The translations under genes were made by a program, and so were the position numbers. Positions 1 through 10,908 of a DNA stretch of 64,000 nt are shown in pieces. Source of the stretch: Alectoria sarmentosa (Eukaryota; Ascomycota; Lecanoromycetes; Lecanorales; Parmeliaceae). The notes under the pieces were generated by a model, which was not told where the DNA came from, made no database searches, and saw only the letters and a list, made by a program, of their open reading frames with translations. How positions within the stretch are numbered: position 1 is the first letter of the stretch; each line of letters starts with the position of its first letter. Location of the stretch: positions 1 to 64,000 of the forward strand of contig WOGZ01000183.1 of NCBI GenBank assembly GCA_009733775.1, given 5' to 3'.

Positions 1-60
1 GAGGAGGAGGAGGAGGAGGAGGAGGAGGAGGAGGAGGAGGAGGAGGAAGAAGAGGAGGAG
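1..60. repeat. (GAG)n trinucleotide microsatellite
   Basis: Almost pure GAG triplets fill the first 60 bases, with a few GAA interruptions near the right end. It runs off the window edge, so its true length is unknown. It lies downstream of the zinc-finger-like locus on the minus strand and I see no reading frame that needs it. Confidence 0.95.
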
Positions 61-275
61 AAGGTGGACGTGGTGCTCTCTGCCCATCCGCTCGCGTCTT
101 GAACTTTTCGTGCTGTCTCTGGAAGATTTTCCCTCCCCACTCGTTCTGCTGGGCATTCCACTGCTGTTGTTCTTACCATTTCTGATGAACGTTTCCCGGC
201 AAACAGCTCCGGGCCGGAAACCTCCAGGCTGGCAATATCCGAGTGCCTTTGCGTGTGCGCTTCGTCGTATGCTTT

Positions 276-936
276 TTACCATTGGTGAAATAATTGCGGA
301 CCAGCAGATGCGCCCTGACGGGTACGCTCGCGACAGTGTTGCTTTCTGTGCATCTGAAACATATTCCCAGAGCGTGTACAGTTCTGGCAGAAGTGGCTGA
401 ACAACAAGGGAACCTTGCGATTCTGCGGCTCAAACGTCTTTTTACACAAGTCACAATAGCTGATCATGTGGATTGCATCCTGGTGGAAGTGGCCAGTACA
501 GGGGTTAGGAAGATAGTGCTGCTTCAGGTGCTCCCGTCATGTGGCTGGCCAGATAATGTGTGGCTATTGTGGCTTGTAGAATAGGCAATCAACAAAGCCA
601 TGTGCGGTACACAAGTGAGCCAAAAGGTCATCCATCGACGCGCAGACGGATTGGCAGTTGCAGAAGCAACAAGGGAAGTACTCTAGGCGAAAGGATCTCC
701 AGCGAATGTTCATCCTCGGACCGAGTGACTGCGTTACAGCACGGGCTCTCAAAATGCTCGTAGAGAACCGGCATAAAATTGATATATCCGGTAATGTCTG
801 TCGCGGACAGCCGGGGTTTTTCCAAATAGTATTGGCCTTGCAGCATGGACAGCTCACAACGGTATTGCCGAAGCTCCAATAAGGGGGCGAAGTCTCCAGC
901 TATCTCACAAAATTCACACGTAATGTGGAAAGCCAA
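276..936 (-). CDS. possible zinc-finger (C2H2-like) protein, exon structure unresolved
   Basis: Three overlapping minus-strand open stretches look coding but lie in different frames. The upstream one holds ITCEFCEIAGDF and a Cys pair. The middle one has a Cys-rich finger-like segment ending AHLCTAHG. The downstream one holds YCDLCKKTF followed by FCQNCTRSG and MHRKQHC, which fits C2H2 spacing. Fungal proteins with several such fingers are common, and intron splicing between the frames would join them, but I could not place clean splice sites and there is no ATG in the first frame (it opens on TTG). It could be a multi-exon gene starting upstream of the stretch shown, or a decayed gene. Function unknown; DNA or RNA binding is only inferred from the Cys/His spacing. 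Confidence 0.35.
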
Positions 937-3165
937 GGTTCTGCGATATTACAATATGGTTTGGTGGTTCGAAACACGGTGAGGCACTTATGACACTAGC
1001 GGTTCACGGCCTCGTCTTCTTCGCTACATATCAGCTGGATCACTCGTGTCTGGCGGATTAGAAAGACTTGGACCTTGGCAGACGATAGAGAGCATGGTAG
1101 TGGTAGGGTCTTCGCGGTGATGATGGTGCTTCGGGGTCATGCTCGTTGCTGTGGTTGTGGTCAGGAGGTACGGGTGCAGAGATCGAACTCGTTTGGGAAA
1201 TTGATTGTCTGGTGCGGTCAGCAACACCGTCGAAAAAAGTTCGGAATGGGTGATAGGTGCTGGTAGATGCGGGGGCAAAAATGTTCAATCTCAATTGGAT
1301 GAGTGATTGGGTTGGAATCAACACCTGGGGGAGAAGAAAAGTATTGGCTTTCAAGCAGCATCGTGGGCCGGCTTGATGGAACATATAATGAGATTGTCTC
1401 GCATTGAGTGCCTCGTCCTTTTTCTTCGAGTTCAGTCCGAGGTTGAAAGATAGGAAACTGCGAGCAGATGTCACTGTAGGAGAAGGACGAACAAAGAAAC
1501 CCTCCACTGAGACAGCAAAGACTATCTCCAATGTACCTTGTCTGGAATGATGGAGGAGAAACGGCCATAAAGAGATAGTGTGAGTACGTTTCCACTGAGA
1601 TCGTCCTCGGAGCAAATATAATGATGGCGGCCATGGAGGGGCTCAAGGTTGAATGACTCCATAGACCTTTTTTCGTTTGGCATTGCTATCGCCCTCAGTC
1701 CTGCGTAAGTCGATAAGGGGGAAAAATAGGTGTGTGTCTGCGGCCTCGTGGTCAAAGTCCTCCTTTCCAGGCTTTCCTGTCTGTTCTCCCTGCGTCTGTG
1801 TGAGGACTGAGGATTAGGGCCATAGTCTCTTTTGTGGCGCCTCGTATTGTCTATTTTTATGCTGTGCCGGGTGTGCAGTCAGATGGTGCCAGTGTTGGAA
1901 GCGTGTCTGGGGAGATCGGGATGAGATTTGGTGCATCTGACAGATTTGCGCTAAAGAGAGCTGCGAGTTGTATGTTGTACGTAAGGTAGCCTATCAAGAT
2001 TCAAGACTGATTGAATGTGAAAATGATTAAAGGTAATGGCGAAGAGTGGCTTTTCGCGGCGAATAGGACCAAGCATCACCATCTAATCTACTTGATGATT
2101 TGGAGTGACGGATGATGCCCGGCCGGTGTTTGATTACGAGTCTCCTTTGGATTTTGATTGTTCATGTCCAACTCCAAGATTCAGCTGGTCCCTGGTCCCT
2201 CCCGGCTGAGGGCCTCGGAAGGTGGGGGGCATGCAGGGCGCCAATCATTTGCCCGGCAGATCTACTCTAACCTCTAGCCTACTTTATAATTTAGTCTTTA
2301 GTCTTTAGCCTTCTCATCCTTGCTCTTCCTGCTTCCCTTGTTGAACCTTTTCTTCATGCACGATGCACCTGTACATGCACAGTTCATCACATGCAGGACA
2401 GCGGCGTGTCAGGTGACTTTATTCGCAACAACCAAAATCACTTTTTTTCCATTGCCGTCCTTATCTTGATCGGCATTGAGGACGAAGCCTGATTGCCGTT
2501 GACCGAATACAGGATGAGCACTAGAGTTGAAAAGCGCCCCCTGACTAGCAAGTTCAGCCCAAGCAATGAGGCAAATGGCCAGTGGAGGGAAGCAAGGATT
2601 ACACATTTGCCGGTGGTTTCGCGGCGCTGCAAGCCGTAGCCCCGAAGGACCAATTAGCACACTCTGATTGAATTGCGATTGGCCGTACCAACATCTCTTG
2701 GCAAACATTCAAATTCATCTGGAAAAACAAAAGTCGACTAAAGGTCCAATCAAAGTGTAAATTAATTCGCCGAGTCCGGAAGAGGGAATTTATGACCTAC
2801 TTGTGCATGGATCAAGACGATGAAGAGGATGAGATGAAGACAGGCCATCAGGGCCGAGAAGGCTGGGTCGATCATGCCGTGGATCATGCCTCCGGCTGAA
2901 CCTGGGGATATGCTGGTCCATGCTCCATGGCCTGTGCGATCCGCTGTCCGCTGCTCGCCCTCGTGGGCTTTCGTGCTTTTCGTGACGTGCAATTGCAATC
3001 AATCCCTTGATTGACTTGCATCTCCGTCCTCTCCACTCCACTCGCGAGTATGTCCTCTTCCTACCTGGCCTAACTTCTACCGTCCTCTCCTGGTCCCTCA
3101 TTGTCTACCACTTATTTCATACAAACGTTGGCCCCAAGCCGTATCGAAGGTCATTCCCATCAACA
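937..3165. other. intergenic region, no convincing gene
   Basis: About 2.2 kb. Minus-strand open frames of 142 and 185 codons overlap one another around 1058-1646, have low-complexity composition and match no family I know. The stretch 2265-2350 is pyrimidine-rich with a TATAA-like motif and could be promoter sequence of an unrecognised transcript. The last part precedes the CFEM receptor gene and probably holds its promoter. Confidence 0.5.
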
Positions 3166-5158
3166 ATGAAATGCTTCTTTCTGCTGCAGACCTTACTTGT
3201 ACCGTCACTCGTGGGGGCACAGTCTGTCGCTGATCTCCCAAGCTGTTCAGTATGCTTCCCTACCTCAGACACTGATGTGACAGCTGCCCTGACATGGATG
3301 TGTAGCTTTCCTGCTTTGCTACTGCTGTTGCAGCAACCAGTTGTGGCGACACAGACTATGTTTGCCAGTGCACAGCCGCCAACGCTGCTACCATCAAGTC
3401 CTCGGTGACGACATGCTTAGCACAGTCAACATGCTCCTTGGGCGATCTAGAGAGTGAGCAGCGAATCAGCTGGCTCGAACCCGGTCAATGCTAACAATGT
3501 TCGCCGATAGAAATACAAACATGGAGCAAAACCTTTTGCCCTAACGTCCTATCCTCTGCGTCCGAAGCCTCTACTTCATCGACCGCTTCCGCCTCATCAT
3601 CCACTTCTACAAACCCGACATCTACAACCAGCTACACGTCCTCCAGCACGTCGTCTGCTCTTCCAGTCGCCGTTGCCTCTCCTGCCTCGGCGTCTGCTTC
3701 TACGTCAACCTCATCTGTGGCAGTGGGGGACTTTGGAGCCGGTACTCACGGAACCACATGGGGAAACCTCCCCGTAAACCCTCCGAGTGGGAATCGAGGT
3801 CCTGCATTCGAGGCTGTGTCCATCATTCTTGTTTCAGTTTCAGCTCTTGTCTTGGCTTTCAGGTGCGCTGAATTGCAATTGCGAAATCGCCCATCACTAA
3901 ATTGCGTCAGATTTTTCGCACGTGTCTACACCAAGAGTATAAGGCAGGTTGTCCAAGGCGTGGGTCTAGACGAGTGGTTCGCCCTCATGACCCTGGTACG
4001 CATCATCACCTATTGCTAGACATCCAAGATTTCAATTGTTAATCAGGCTTTAGCTCATCACCGCCGGTGTGACGGCGGATATCATTGTCGGTAACGAGTA
4101 TGGTATGGGCAAACACATGTCCATCAACACACCATCAGCTGTGATTGTAGCAACCTTGAAGGTTCGTACTCGATCTCTCCATCACACTTGCTCTGATGAA
4201 TGCAAACTGACATCTTGTAGTTGGTCTACGTTTTTGTCATACTAATCACCGTCTCTTTTTGGTACTACCCTCCAACGACCTTGCACCTTCCCTGACTGAT
4301 CTCGAATAGTGCCATGAAAATAAGCATTCTCTTCCTCTATCTGCGTATGACCCCAGAAAGGTCTCACAAGATTGCCATCTATGTGATCATGGGTTTCGTC
4401 GTCGCTCATGAAGTTGTTGCCCTTGTCGTGAGGCGTTCCTTTCCTCGAAGTTTTGCCTCTTGTAGTGAATATTTACACCTACCTAGGGCGCGATTTTCCA
4501 ATGCATACCAATCAACGAATTCTGGGCTATCGGGAATCCACTGCAGAGTCGAAAATGCATCCACATCCTCGCGTTTGATGGCTTCAACAGCGGGTGGAGC
4601 ACTCTAGAAGACATTGTGATTTGGGTCCTTCCCATTCCCGTTATCTGGAATCTTAAAGTGCCTTTGTCACGAAAGATGGGGCTTTGGATACTCGTCGCCA
4701 TCAGCTTTATTTCGGTTGTCTGTTGCATCGTCCGTATGACCTCCCTGGTCGTCTGGATACGATCAGCCGACATTTCGTGGAATTACCCTCTCATCCCATT
4801 CCTCGCGAACATGGAGGTATGTGTAGGCCTAATAACGTCGTCGGTCCCAGCAATCTATCCGTTATTTCGAAGGCAAGAAAGGAAGCAGAGTTACTCGGAC
4901 CCGGCGCCACTACCAATGGGGACGCCCGAGAAATCGTGGGTCAGCCAAGATAGTCACGACGAGACTGCCGTACCATCCACAGCGGACAGATCGACTAAGA
5001 GATGGAGTTTTCTGAGCCGGAAGGAATCGACAAAGTCCGATTTCAATGGACCCGGACACCTATCGAACATTAAGAGCGAGTATGGCCCGCGAACGGAATT
5101 GAAAAGTGTGTTCGAGACGGAGGAAGTCGGGGATTTCATTCCCGGCTTGGCAAGATGA
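3166..5158 (+). CDS. CFEM-domain Pth11-like seven-transmembrane receptor
   Basis: Eight exons join in phase: 3166-3249, 3306-3453, 3511-3862, 3911-3995, 4054-4161, 4221-4261, 4310-4427, 4487-5158, giving 535 residues. Residues 1-19 are a signal peptide (MKCFFLLQ...VGA). A CFEM domain follows with all eight cysteines (PSC, LSC, TSC, YVC, QC, TTC, STC, TFC). A Ser/Thr-rich linker (about 90-155) leads into hydrophobic helices of the fungal rhodopsin-like/Pth11 family, including ILEDIV-type loop (here TLEDIVIWVLPIPVIW). The C-terminal tail is cytoplasmic and Ser-rich. In Magnaporthe, PTH11 senses surface cues for appressorium formation, and CFEM domains occur in many pathogen surface proteins. 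Plasma-membrane location and signalling are family knowledge; the ligand is unknown. A CTAAC branch site precedes the second acceptor. Confidence 0.9.
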
Positions 5159-5887
5159 AAGTGCCATGGAATTGGAGGAGGAAGAGGGTTGAAACCTGTG
5201 GAGATGACCCTGGGAGGGACAATTGCATGATTGAGAGGAGTGATAAGGCGCAGCAGGGTTTGCGTGAGCGCGGAGCTCGGAGTTTCAGGGATGATGCTGG
5301 CCAGGCGCCGTTCAAGCATAGACTGAACGCTGGATATGAGCGTGCATTTGGATTTTGCTGCATCATGGAGTCGACACCTCTGGTATGAGCAGGTGTCTTG
5401 GAACCTACTTTTTGCATTTGGGAATAATCATCTCGTCATAAGGCTACTCCACAGTAGCCCTTGCCCAATCCTCCCCACAAAAACTCCCACACAAACTCCC
5501 GCATACAAACCACGTAATCGTATGCAAAATCAGCACACATTTCCTCGGCAGCAGCGACGATCTCTGGCCCCTGATTGCACATCTCCACGTCTCCCTCCTC
5601 CGTCTCGCCCACACAGCGCTTACCCCAAAAACCGACTCTGAAGACCGCCTAACCGCCATCACCACCACCATGCCTCTTCTTCTTCCTCCATCTTCCTCGT
5701 CACCCCATCCATCACCTACCTCACATCATGAGATGAGATGAGAAAAAACACTTTTACCAACCGATACCCAGCCTCCCAAGTCAGTTCCCCAGCCCCATCA
5801 ACAAAGCCCCGCCATGTCATTAAAACGCCCAAGCTATCAAAACGAGTTGAAAGAAAGAAAGAAAAAATCCGCTTGCCGGATGGGATA

Positions 5888-5930
5888 GGAGTTGGGAGTT
5901 GGGAGTTGGAATTTGGGAGTTGGGAATTGG
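5888..5930. repeat. GGAGTTG-type 7-bp minisatellite
   Basis: Six imperfect units of the form GGGAGTT/GGGAATT lie in tandem. Slippage-type repeat; no coding role seen. Confidence 0.85.
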
Positions 5931-6063
5931 AAGCAGCCTCGCCGGATGCGGCCATGCATCCACCCACCCACCAGCGCCTCGAGTTTGGAGGTCGTGCTGC
6001 GGCACGCGCGAATTGAGTATGGTGGTCAGAGTATGTTAACGTTGTACTGTGCATTGAACCCGG

Positions 6064-6130
6064 TGTAGTATAGTGTAGAGTAGTGTAGTGTAGTGTAGTG
6101 TAGTGTAGTGTAGTGTAGTGTAGTGTAGTA
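6064..6130. repeat. (GTAGT)n pentanucleotide tandem repeat
   Basis: About thirteen units of GTAGT, with one or two variants at the left end. The period is exactly 5 bp over most of its length. Confidence 0.95.
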
Positions 6131-6210
6131 TGCGCAATAGATAAGTGTTAGTCGATATAGACACGGAGAGAGACGAGTCACGACAAGACAAGAAAGTTCA
6201 TCTTGAATGG

Positions 6211-6278
6211 CGATGATGATGATGATGATGATGAGGTGGTGGTGGTGGTGGTGATGATGAGGTGGTGGTGAGGTGGTG
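6211..6278. repeat. compound (ATG)n/(GTG)n microsatellite
   Basis: Runs of GAT/ATG triplets pass into GTG triplets and back. It lies 80 bp from the pentanucleotide repeat, so this is a cluster of slippage-prone tracts. Confidence 0.95.
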
Positions 6279-7018
6279 CTGTATTGGAAATTCTAGACGC
6301 CACGTGTTGGAATTCATAAATAACCCTTTGGTTTTTTATTTTAGGTAACTAGGTAACTAACATTGGGTAAATAAATAAATGAATGACTTGCTTGATTCGA
6401 TAGATAGGAAAAATGGTTCCAAGTCCCTTTGATTATAAGTACCTTAAGATGTAATGAATGCACCCACCAACCATGATGGTAAGAAGCTCACCGACTCTCC
6501 CGAGTTCGATTCTCAATTAATTACTTTACTTACTACTTTATTGTGGCAGCGCAGCGCACATTCTATTCCAAAAAAAATTGAACAAAAACAACAGGTCAGC
6601 TTTGAATGAAATAATGAAATAAATGAAGAGGAATCTATTTACACGTAGCGAATGGATTGCTCAAGTAAGTATGTAAAAACGAACGCATCTTGTTTCAAAA
6701 GGAAGGTAGGTACTAGTATATTGTAAGCGTCGAAATTGCACGCAATCTATCATCTTGGCTTTCTCTCATCGTGCTCTCACAATGCGTGCATGGTCAACGA
6801 GGGGATGCTGGCTTCTCTCATCGAGCTCTCACGACGCATGCATGCATAGTCAACGATGCATGTATTATACTGACCGGCCCAAATCACCATTAGAAATCGT
6901 CGGTCATTCGAAGACAATGAATGGGCCTGTTTGTTTTGGGGGGACCCCGGTTTGGCAGGCAATGAACAAGAAAAATAGCTACGGTAAAAAGTTAAAGAAC
7001 GTCGATGCTCACTCCCGG

Positions 7019-7053
<35 letters not shown>

Positions 7054-7054
7054 A
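7019..7054. repeat. (GAAA)n tetranucleotide repeat
   Basis: Nine consecutive AAAG/GAAA units. The open frames that cross it encode only Lys-Glu-Arg or Ser-Phe-Leu runs and are not credible genes. Confidence 0.95.
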
Positions 7055-7936
7055 CTCGGATTACTCGAACAAACACGGATATATGTATCTCGAGGATCTC
7101 TCCTTTTCGCCAGTACAAACGGCTCGTGAAAAAAGAAATAGTTTGTAACCGCGAAGCTCTCAAGGCCATTACTTAGTAAGTATCTTGGGGCTCAGATTCC
7201 CCGAAGGAAACCCTGATGAAGTGCTTCTTTAAGTAAGAAGCAATCACGATTAAAAGCCAAAAGGCAAGAAGGAGTGCTTTCAATCTCGATTCGGATTTCC
7301 ATTTTGATGTAATACTTGATGGAAATTTTGAGACGATCGACACAAACATTGACCTTGTTATATGTTTTTTAGGATTTTTTTGGGAAGATAAAAAGGATGA
7401 AAGTTTGATTGTGAAGTTGTAGAGTAGTTGATGGGGTTTGAGGGCTTTTGAGGGCTTTTTGAGGGTTTTGTATTGTGAAAGACAGATATTAAACGCTGAA
7501 AGACTGCGGTTTCAGTGGACGAATGAGAGAATGGTGGAATATTCGTAATGAGACCACGTGCGGATGGCTTGATCATCCGAGTCTTTTCGACTGCGGGAGT
7601 GAATATCAAAGTCTTTCTACCGTAAACACTATCTATGTGTGACCCTAACGTAGTCCAAATGCAAGAGGGCAATCCATCGAAAAGCAGCCCGTTCACATTC
7701 ACCCAAATCTACAGCGGCTAGTTTTGTTTTCTCTGTCTCCGTGTTCCTGCCTGCAGCCTGCAGCTCACAGACTATGGTATCGGGGGCTGATTGGTCGACA
7801 TTGTTGCGAGGAAGGAGCGATCCGCGTCCTGCATGATCTCCTCGTTCAACGCGCTCTGCTCTCTCGTACATACCCGAGCAAACACGTTATTCCGAGCTTT
7901 TGTCACTTGTTACAATACATGATTATATTGATTACC

Positions 7937-8909
7937 ATGGCAGGCGAACCCGAAAAAGATGTCCTGGCCGATACCTACGACGTCAATGACTACGAATCCG
8001 ACGAGACCGAGGAAGACGCAAAAAGGCCACCTTTTGACAACCAATTCTCCGCCACCCGGTTCATCGTGGGACTCTCCACACAGCGGGGTTTCCCCTACGC
8101 CTTGATGGGTGGCTTTGCAATGGTACTTCGAGGCAGTACACGCGGAACCCGAGATGTCGACATGATCATTCAAGCTCCAGGATCCCAAATCCGCGACATG
8201 ATCAAAGCCCAACGACGGCAATAGACCCCTTACTGCTGCTTTCTAGCACGGATGGGCTGACGGAGAAATAGTCTGAAGATCCCAAGCAAGAGAATCCACG
8301 GCGGCGTAATCAGAATATTCGTGAAGACGGGCCCTGGTCATGACAGTTGTCAGGATGTGTTTGAGGTCGAAGTGGACATTATCGTTGCGGATAAGGGTGT
8401 GCTCCTAATGCCATGATAGGACTCTCGGTGGACTATTGACCTAGTTTGATGTTAGGATATAGCGGTCCCAGAGGAAGCCCCATGAATATCGAAAGCGGAC
8501 GAGAGACTCTTCAGTTTCCAGAACCAGCGACACGAAAAATGATCACCTTTGAGGTTCTTGATCTGCGCTGGCTGATGAAGACCAAGATGTCTGCTTGTTC
8601 AGAGCGTCTTGCGCTTAAGGATTACATTGACCTCGAGGTATGTGCATTCTGCAGCGATTCCATGTTACTCGCGACTGCGATAGTATGAAGCGTTTCTTAC
8701 CCCAGTTGTGTCAGACCTGTCTCATAACTCGACAATGTGCCTTGAAATAGACATACTGACCCGAATATCTGCGATAGTACCTTGTCACGACGTATACAGA
8801 TCAAGTGCGATCATTCATTCACGAATTGGACCACGAGCAGGTTGATCACTGGCTTGACGGACTCGATGAGGATGTGCAGAAGGACATGAGAGCGAAGCTC
8901 AGCGTCTAG
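7937..8909 (+). CDS. nucleotidyltransferase-fold protein (MNT/AbiEii-like), possible GC-AG intron
   Basis: Four exons: 7937-8217, 8272-8396, 8456-8637, 8778-8909. The N-terminal 40 residues are acidic. The core motif reads ALMGGFAMVLRG then GTRDVDMI, the GG...DxD signature of pol-beta-type nucleotidyltransferases. A third acidic strand follows (EVEVDIIV), and a helix with the conserved KTKMSACSER and KDYIDLE block of the AbiEii-like fold. The first junction needs a donor beginning GC (CG|gcaata) and a normal AG acceptor; this restores the frame into RLKIPSKRIHGG. If that intron is not real, the gene has a frameshift there. It ends 253 bp from the stop of a convergent related gene. The substrate of these fungal proteins is unknown. 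Confidence 0.7.
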
Positions 8910-9162
8910 AGTAGCTTGTGCCGCATTGGCTTTCTGGATCTCGAACACTTGAGAGCTCAAGGGAAAGTTTGTGGAGGGATCCTGCCCTACCAAATTGGTC
9001 AGAGTCAATGCTTGAGCACTGTTTGATGTACCATAAAGCATTCCCCGAGTCGTTAATAGCGAAAGGCGCTCATTACGTCTTGTGCTGGGATCTGAAGGAG
9101 TTGGATGTGGCCGTTTGGTCTGCTTAGTGGCTCTGGTTTAAGCAGTCATGATCATTTCCAGG

Positions 9163-10172
9163 TCAGAACCCGCCTTTGCGCCTTCGAGGATCCCTCTGAC
9201 CCCGCCTCCAAAACCTGGTCTCGTAGGCAGCGTTGTATTTCCAACCTTGACCCCGCTTCTTCCTGTCGGCCGACACCGTGCTCTGCCATAATTCCCGCCT
9301 ACTTTTCGGGGCTTTGAGCCAACAGTGCGAAGTCTGTCCTTGTTTCTTGAGCGCCTCAATCTTCCAAGTCACCCAGGCCTCGTCGATAGTTCCATCCAGG
9401 TCAAGATTCTCTTCTCCCCACTCCATTGACAAATTCATACCATCTACGAGATCTTCAAGGTCGACACCATTGTTGGTATCCAGCAAGCTTTGAGCGAAGA
9501 CGTCAAGCTTGGGAAAGGGCATGCCCGTTTGGCCAAGCTCGAAGTTGACTGGCTTGCAGGGTACATGGCAATCCTGTGCCGGTACTAGGACGAAGAATAG
9601 GGCTGTATTGACGAATTTGAAGCGAGGGAAGTGGTGTTTCGCGGATCCTGGGCGGTACATCGCCGAAGGGCGGAAGGGGTAAAAGCGATCGCTGTGAGCT
9701 TGCAGGGCGTCTGTAGCTAAGACGACCATTTCGGTTGGAACACATATGTTCCATTCCTGGAAGGGTCAGTGGTTAGCCATATGCCAAACATCGCCCAGAT
9801 GTAGAGAATACTCACATCCATCATCCTACCGGCTCCAAAGTAGATGAGTGCAGCCTCGGCTACTACACAGCACGGGATAGATGCGTCTTCCAGAATAGAT
9901 ATGACCTCGAGCATCTCCTTTACTCCTTGCCTGCTTGGTCGAATGTCACTGGGGAAGCCAATAACGGATTCGTCAAAGCATGCCGGCATTTTTCTCACAT
10001 ATTCTCCCTCTGGAATGAGAGACATGCTTGTGTTTCCTTTGATCTTGGAAGGCTCGATGGAAAATGAAGACTCGATGGAAGATGAAGACTCATAGTTCGT
10101 TGATGGGGTTGCGGAGGAGAGGTCATGGGGGACAGTGAGACTCTCTGGGGAGCCGCTTTGTGGAGATTCCAT
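9163..10172 (-). CDS. nucleotidyltransferase-like hypothetical protein, DxD motif absent
   Basis: Two exons, 10172-9816 and 9756-9163, join in phase 0 to give 316 residues. The first 60 residues are Ser-rich. The fold begins near IPCCVVAEAALIYFGAGR, followed across the junction by DEWNICVPTEMVVLA, a block seen in fungal nucleotidyltransferase-superfamily proteins. The canonical GG...DxD residues of its convergent neighbour are not present, so it is probably not catalytic or belongs to a divergent clade. The C-terminus is basic and Trp/Arg-rich (TRFWRRGQRDPRRRKGGF). It lies tail-to-tail with the other nucleotidyltransferase-like gene; its promoter abuts the inverted-repeat element that starts near 10318. 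Family assignment is by pattern only. Confidence 0.65.
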
Positions 10173-10317
10173 TGTCGTTACCAGCGAGAACGGAATGATG
10201 GAGGTTCAGTAGGAAAAGACATTTTTGTATCCTGTTGTCTTGAGGATATATTGTGAGACTCATCGACCCCAAGTACCTCGGATTGCGGTGCAAGCGGACC
10301 GAAGAATAAATGTGTTC

Positions 10318-10828
10318 ACCAGGATATGCAATCTCTGGGATGTGCAATGTAGGGTTAGGGCTTCATCACACCAGAACTCCTACATCCCATCAAAACTGTT
10401 CAACAATACGACATAATCACATTGGAAAATACTGATATCCCATTGATAGCAAGATCTATATACTCGAAAATAAGATTCACATTTTTTTGGACTTAGTAGG
10501 CCTTATACTACGTGATTTATGAACATTTAATAAACTCCGCTTTCAAATTGCAGTACTCGTAGCCCCGGGTTAGCCCTCGAGCAAGCCCTGAAAGCGCATT
10601 TGAGCCCCGAGTCATAATGCGAACATCGAATCGTGTAACGAATGACATACATACATTACTCCGCAATCGAAAGATGGCATTCTCTTCACTTCATCTCTAT
10701 TCAAAGTCCTAACACGTTTATGTATCAGTATTATTTCAGATAGTGATAGATTTCGTGTGAGGATAGATTTCGGTCACAAAAGCCCTAACCCTACATTATA
10801 TATCCCGAAAGATTGCATATCCTGCTAA
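10318..10828. mobile_element. MITE-like element with ~46-bp terminal inverted repeats
   Basis: The left arm (about 10318-10362) and the right arm (about 10781-10828) are reverse complements over roughly 46 bp with about five mismatches and one gap. The shared core is AGGATATGCAATCT and AATGTAGGGTTAGGGCTT. The 420-bp interior is AT-rich and has no open frame of note. This is the layout of a non-autonomous, transposase-less DNA element. Similarity fades gradually outside the arms (a TGTGTT block is shared), so exact ends and target-site duplication could not be set. It fills most of the divergent promoter between the gene starting at 10172 (minus) and the dehydrogenase at 10909 (plus). Confidence 0.6.
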
Positions 10829-10908
10829 ACACGGAATTGCCATCCGATGAGAAATACTACTACTTCGTACTAGAGTATGTTTTGTGGGGTTCCTATTTAC
10901 ACGCAGCT

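Larger units (their letters stand above)
5159..7936. other. 2.8 kb gene-free, simple-repeat-rich interval
   Basis: No open frame here resembles a known protein. The interval is AT-rich between about 6300 and 7550 and contains four separate simple-repeat tracts (listed individually). The right end should carry the promoter of the nucleotidyltransferase-like gene that follows. Confidence 0.6.

Noticed and set aside
1058..1646. Overlapping minus-strand frames of 185 and 142 codons
   Set aside because: Both are low-complexity, lie in different frames over the same DNA, the longer one opens without a good start, and neither resembles a family.
10345..10362. Internal telomere repeat
   Set aside because: The two TTAGGG-like units are part of the inverted-repeat arms and occur only twice in each arm; this is not a telomere or an interstitial telomeric array.
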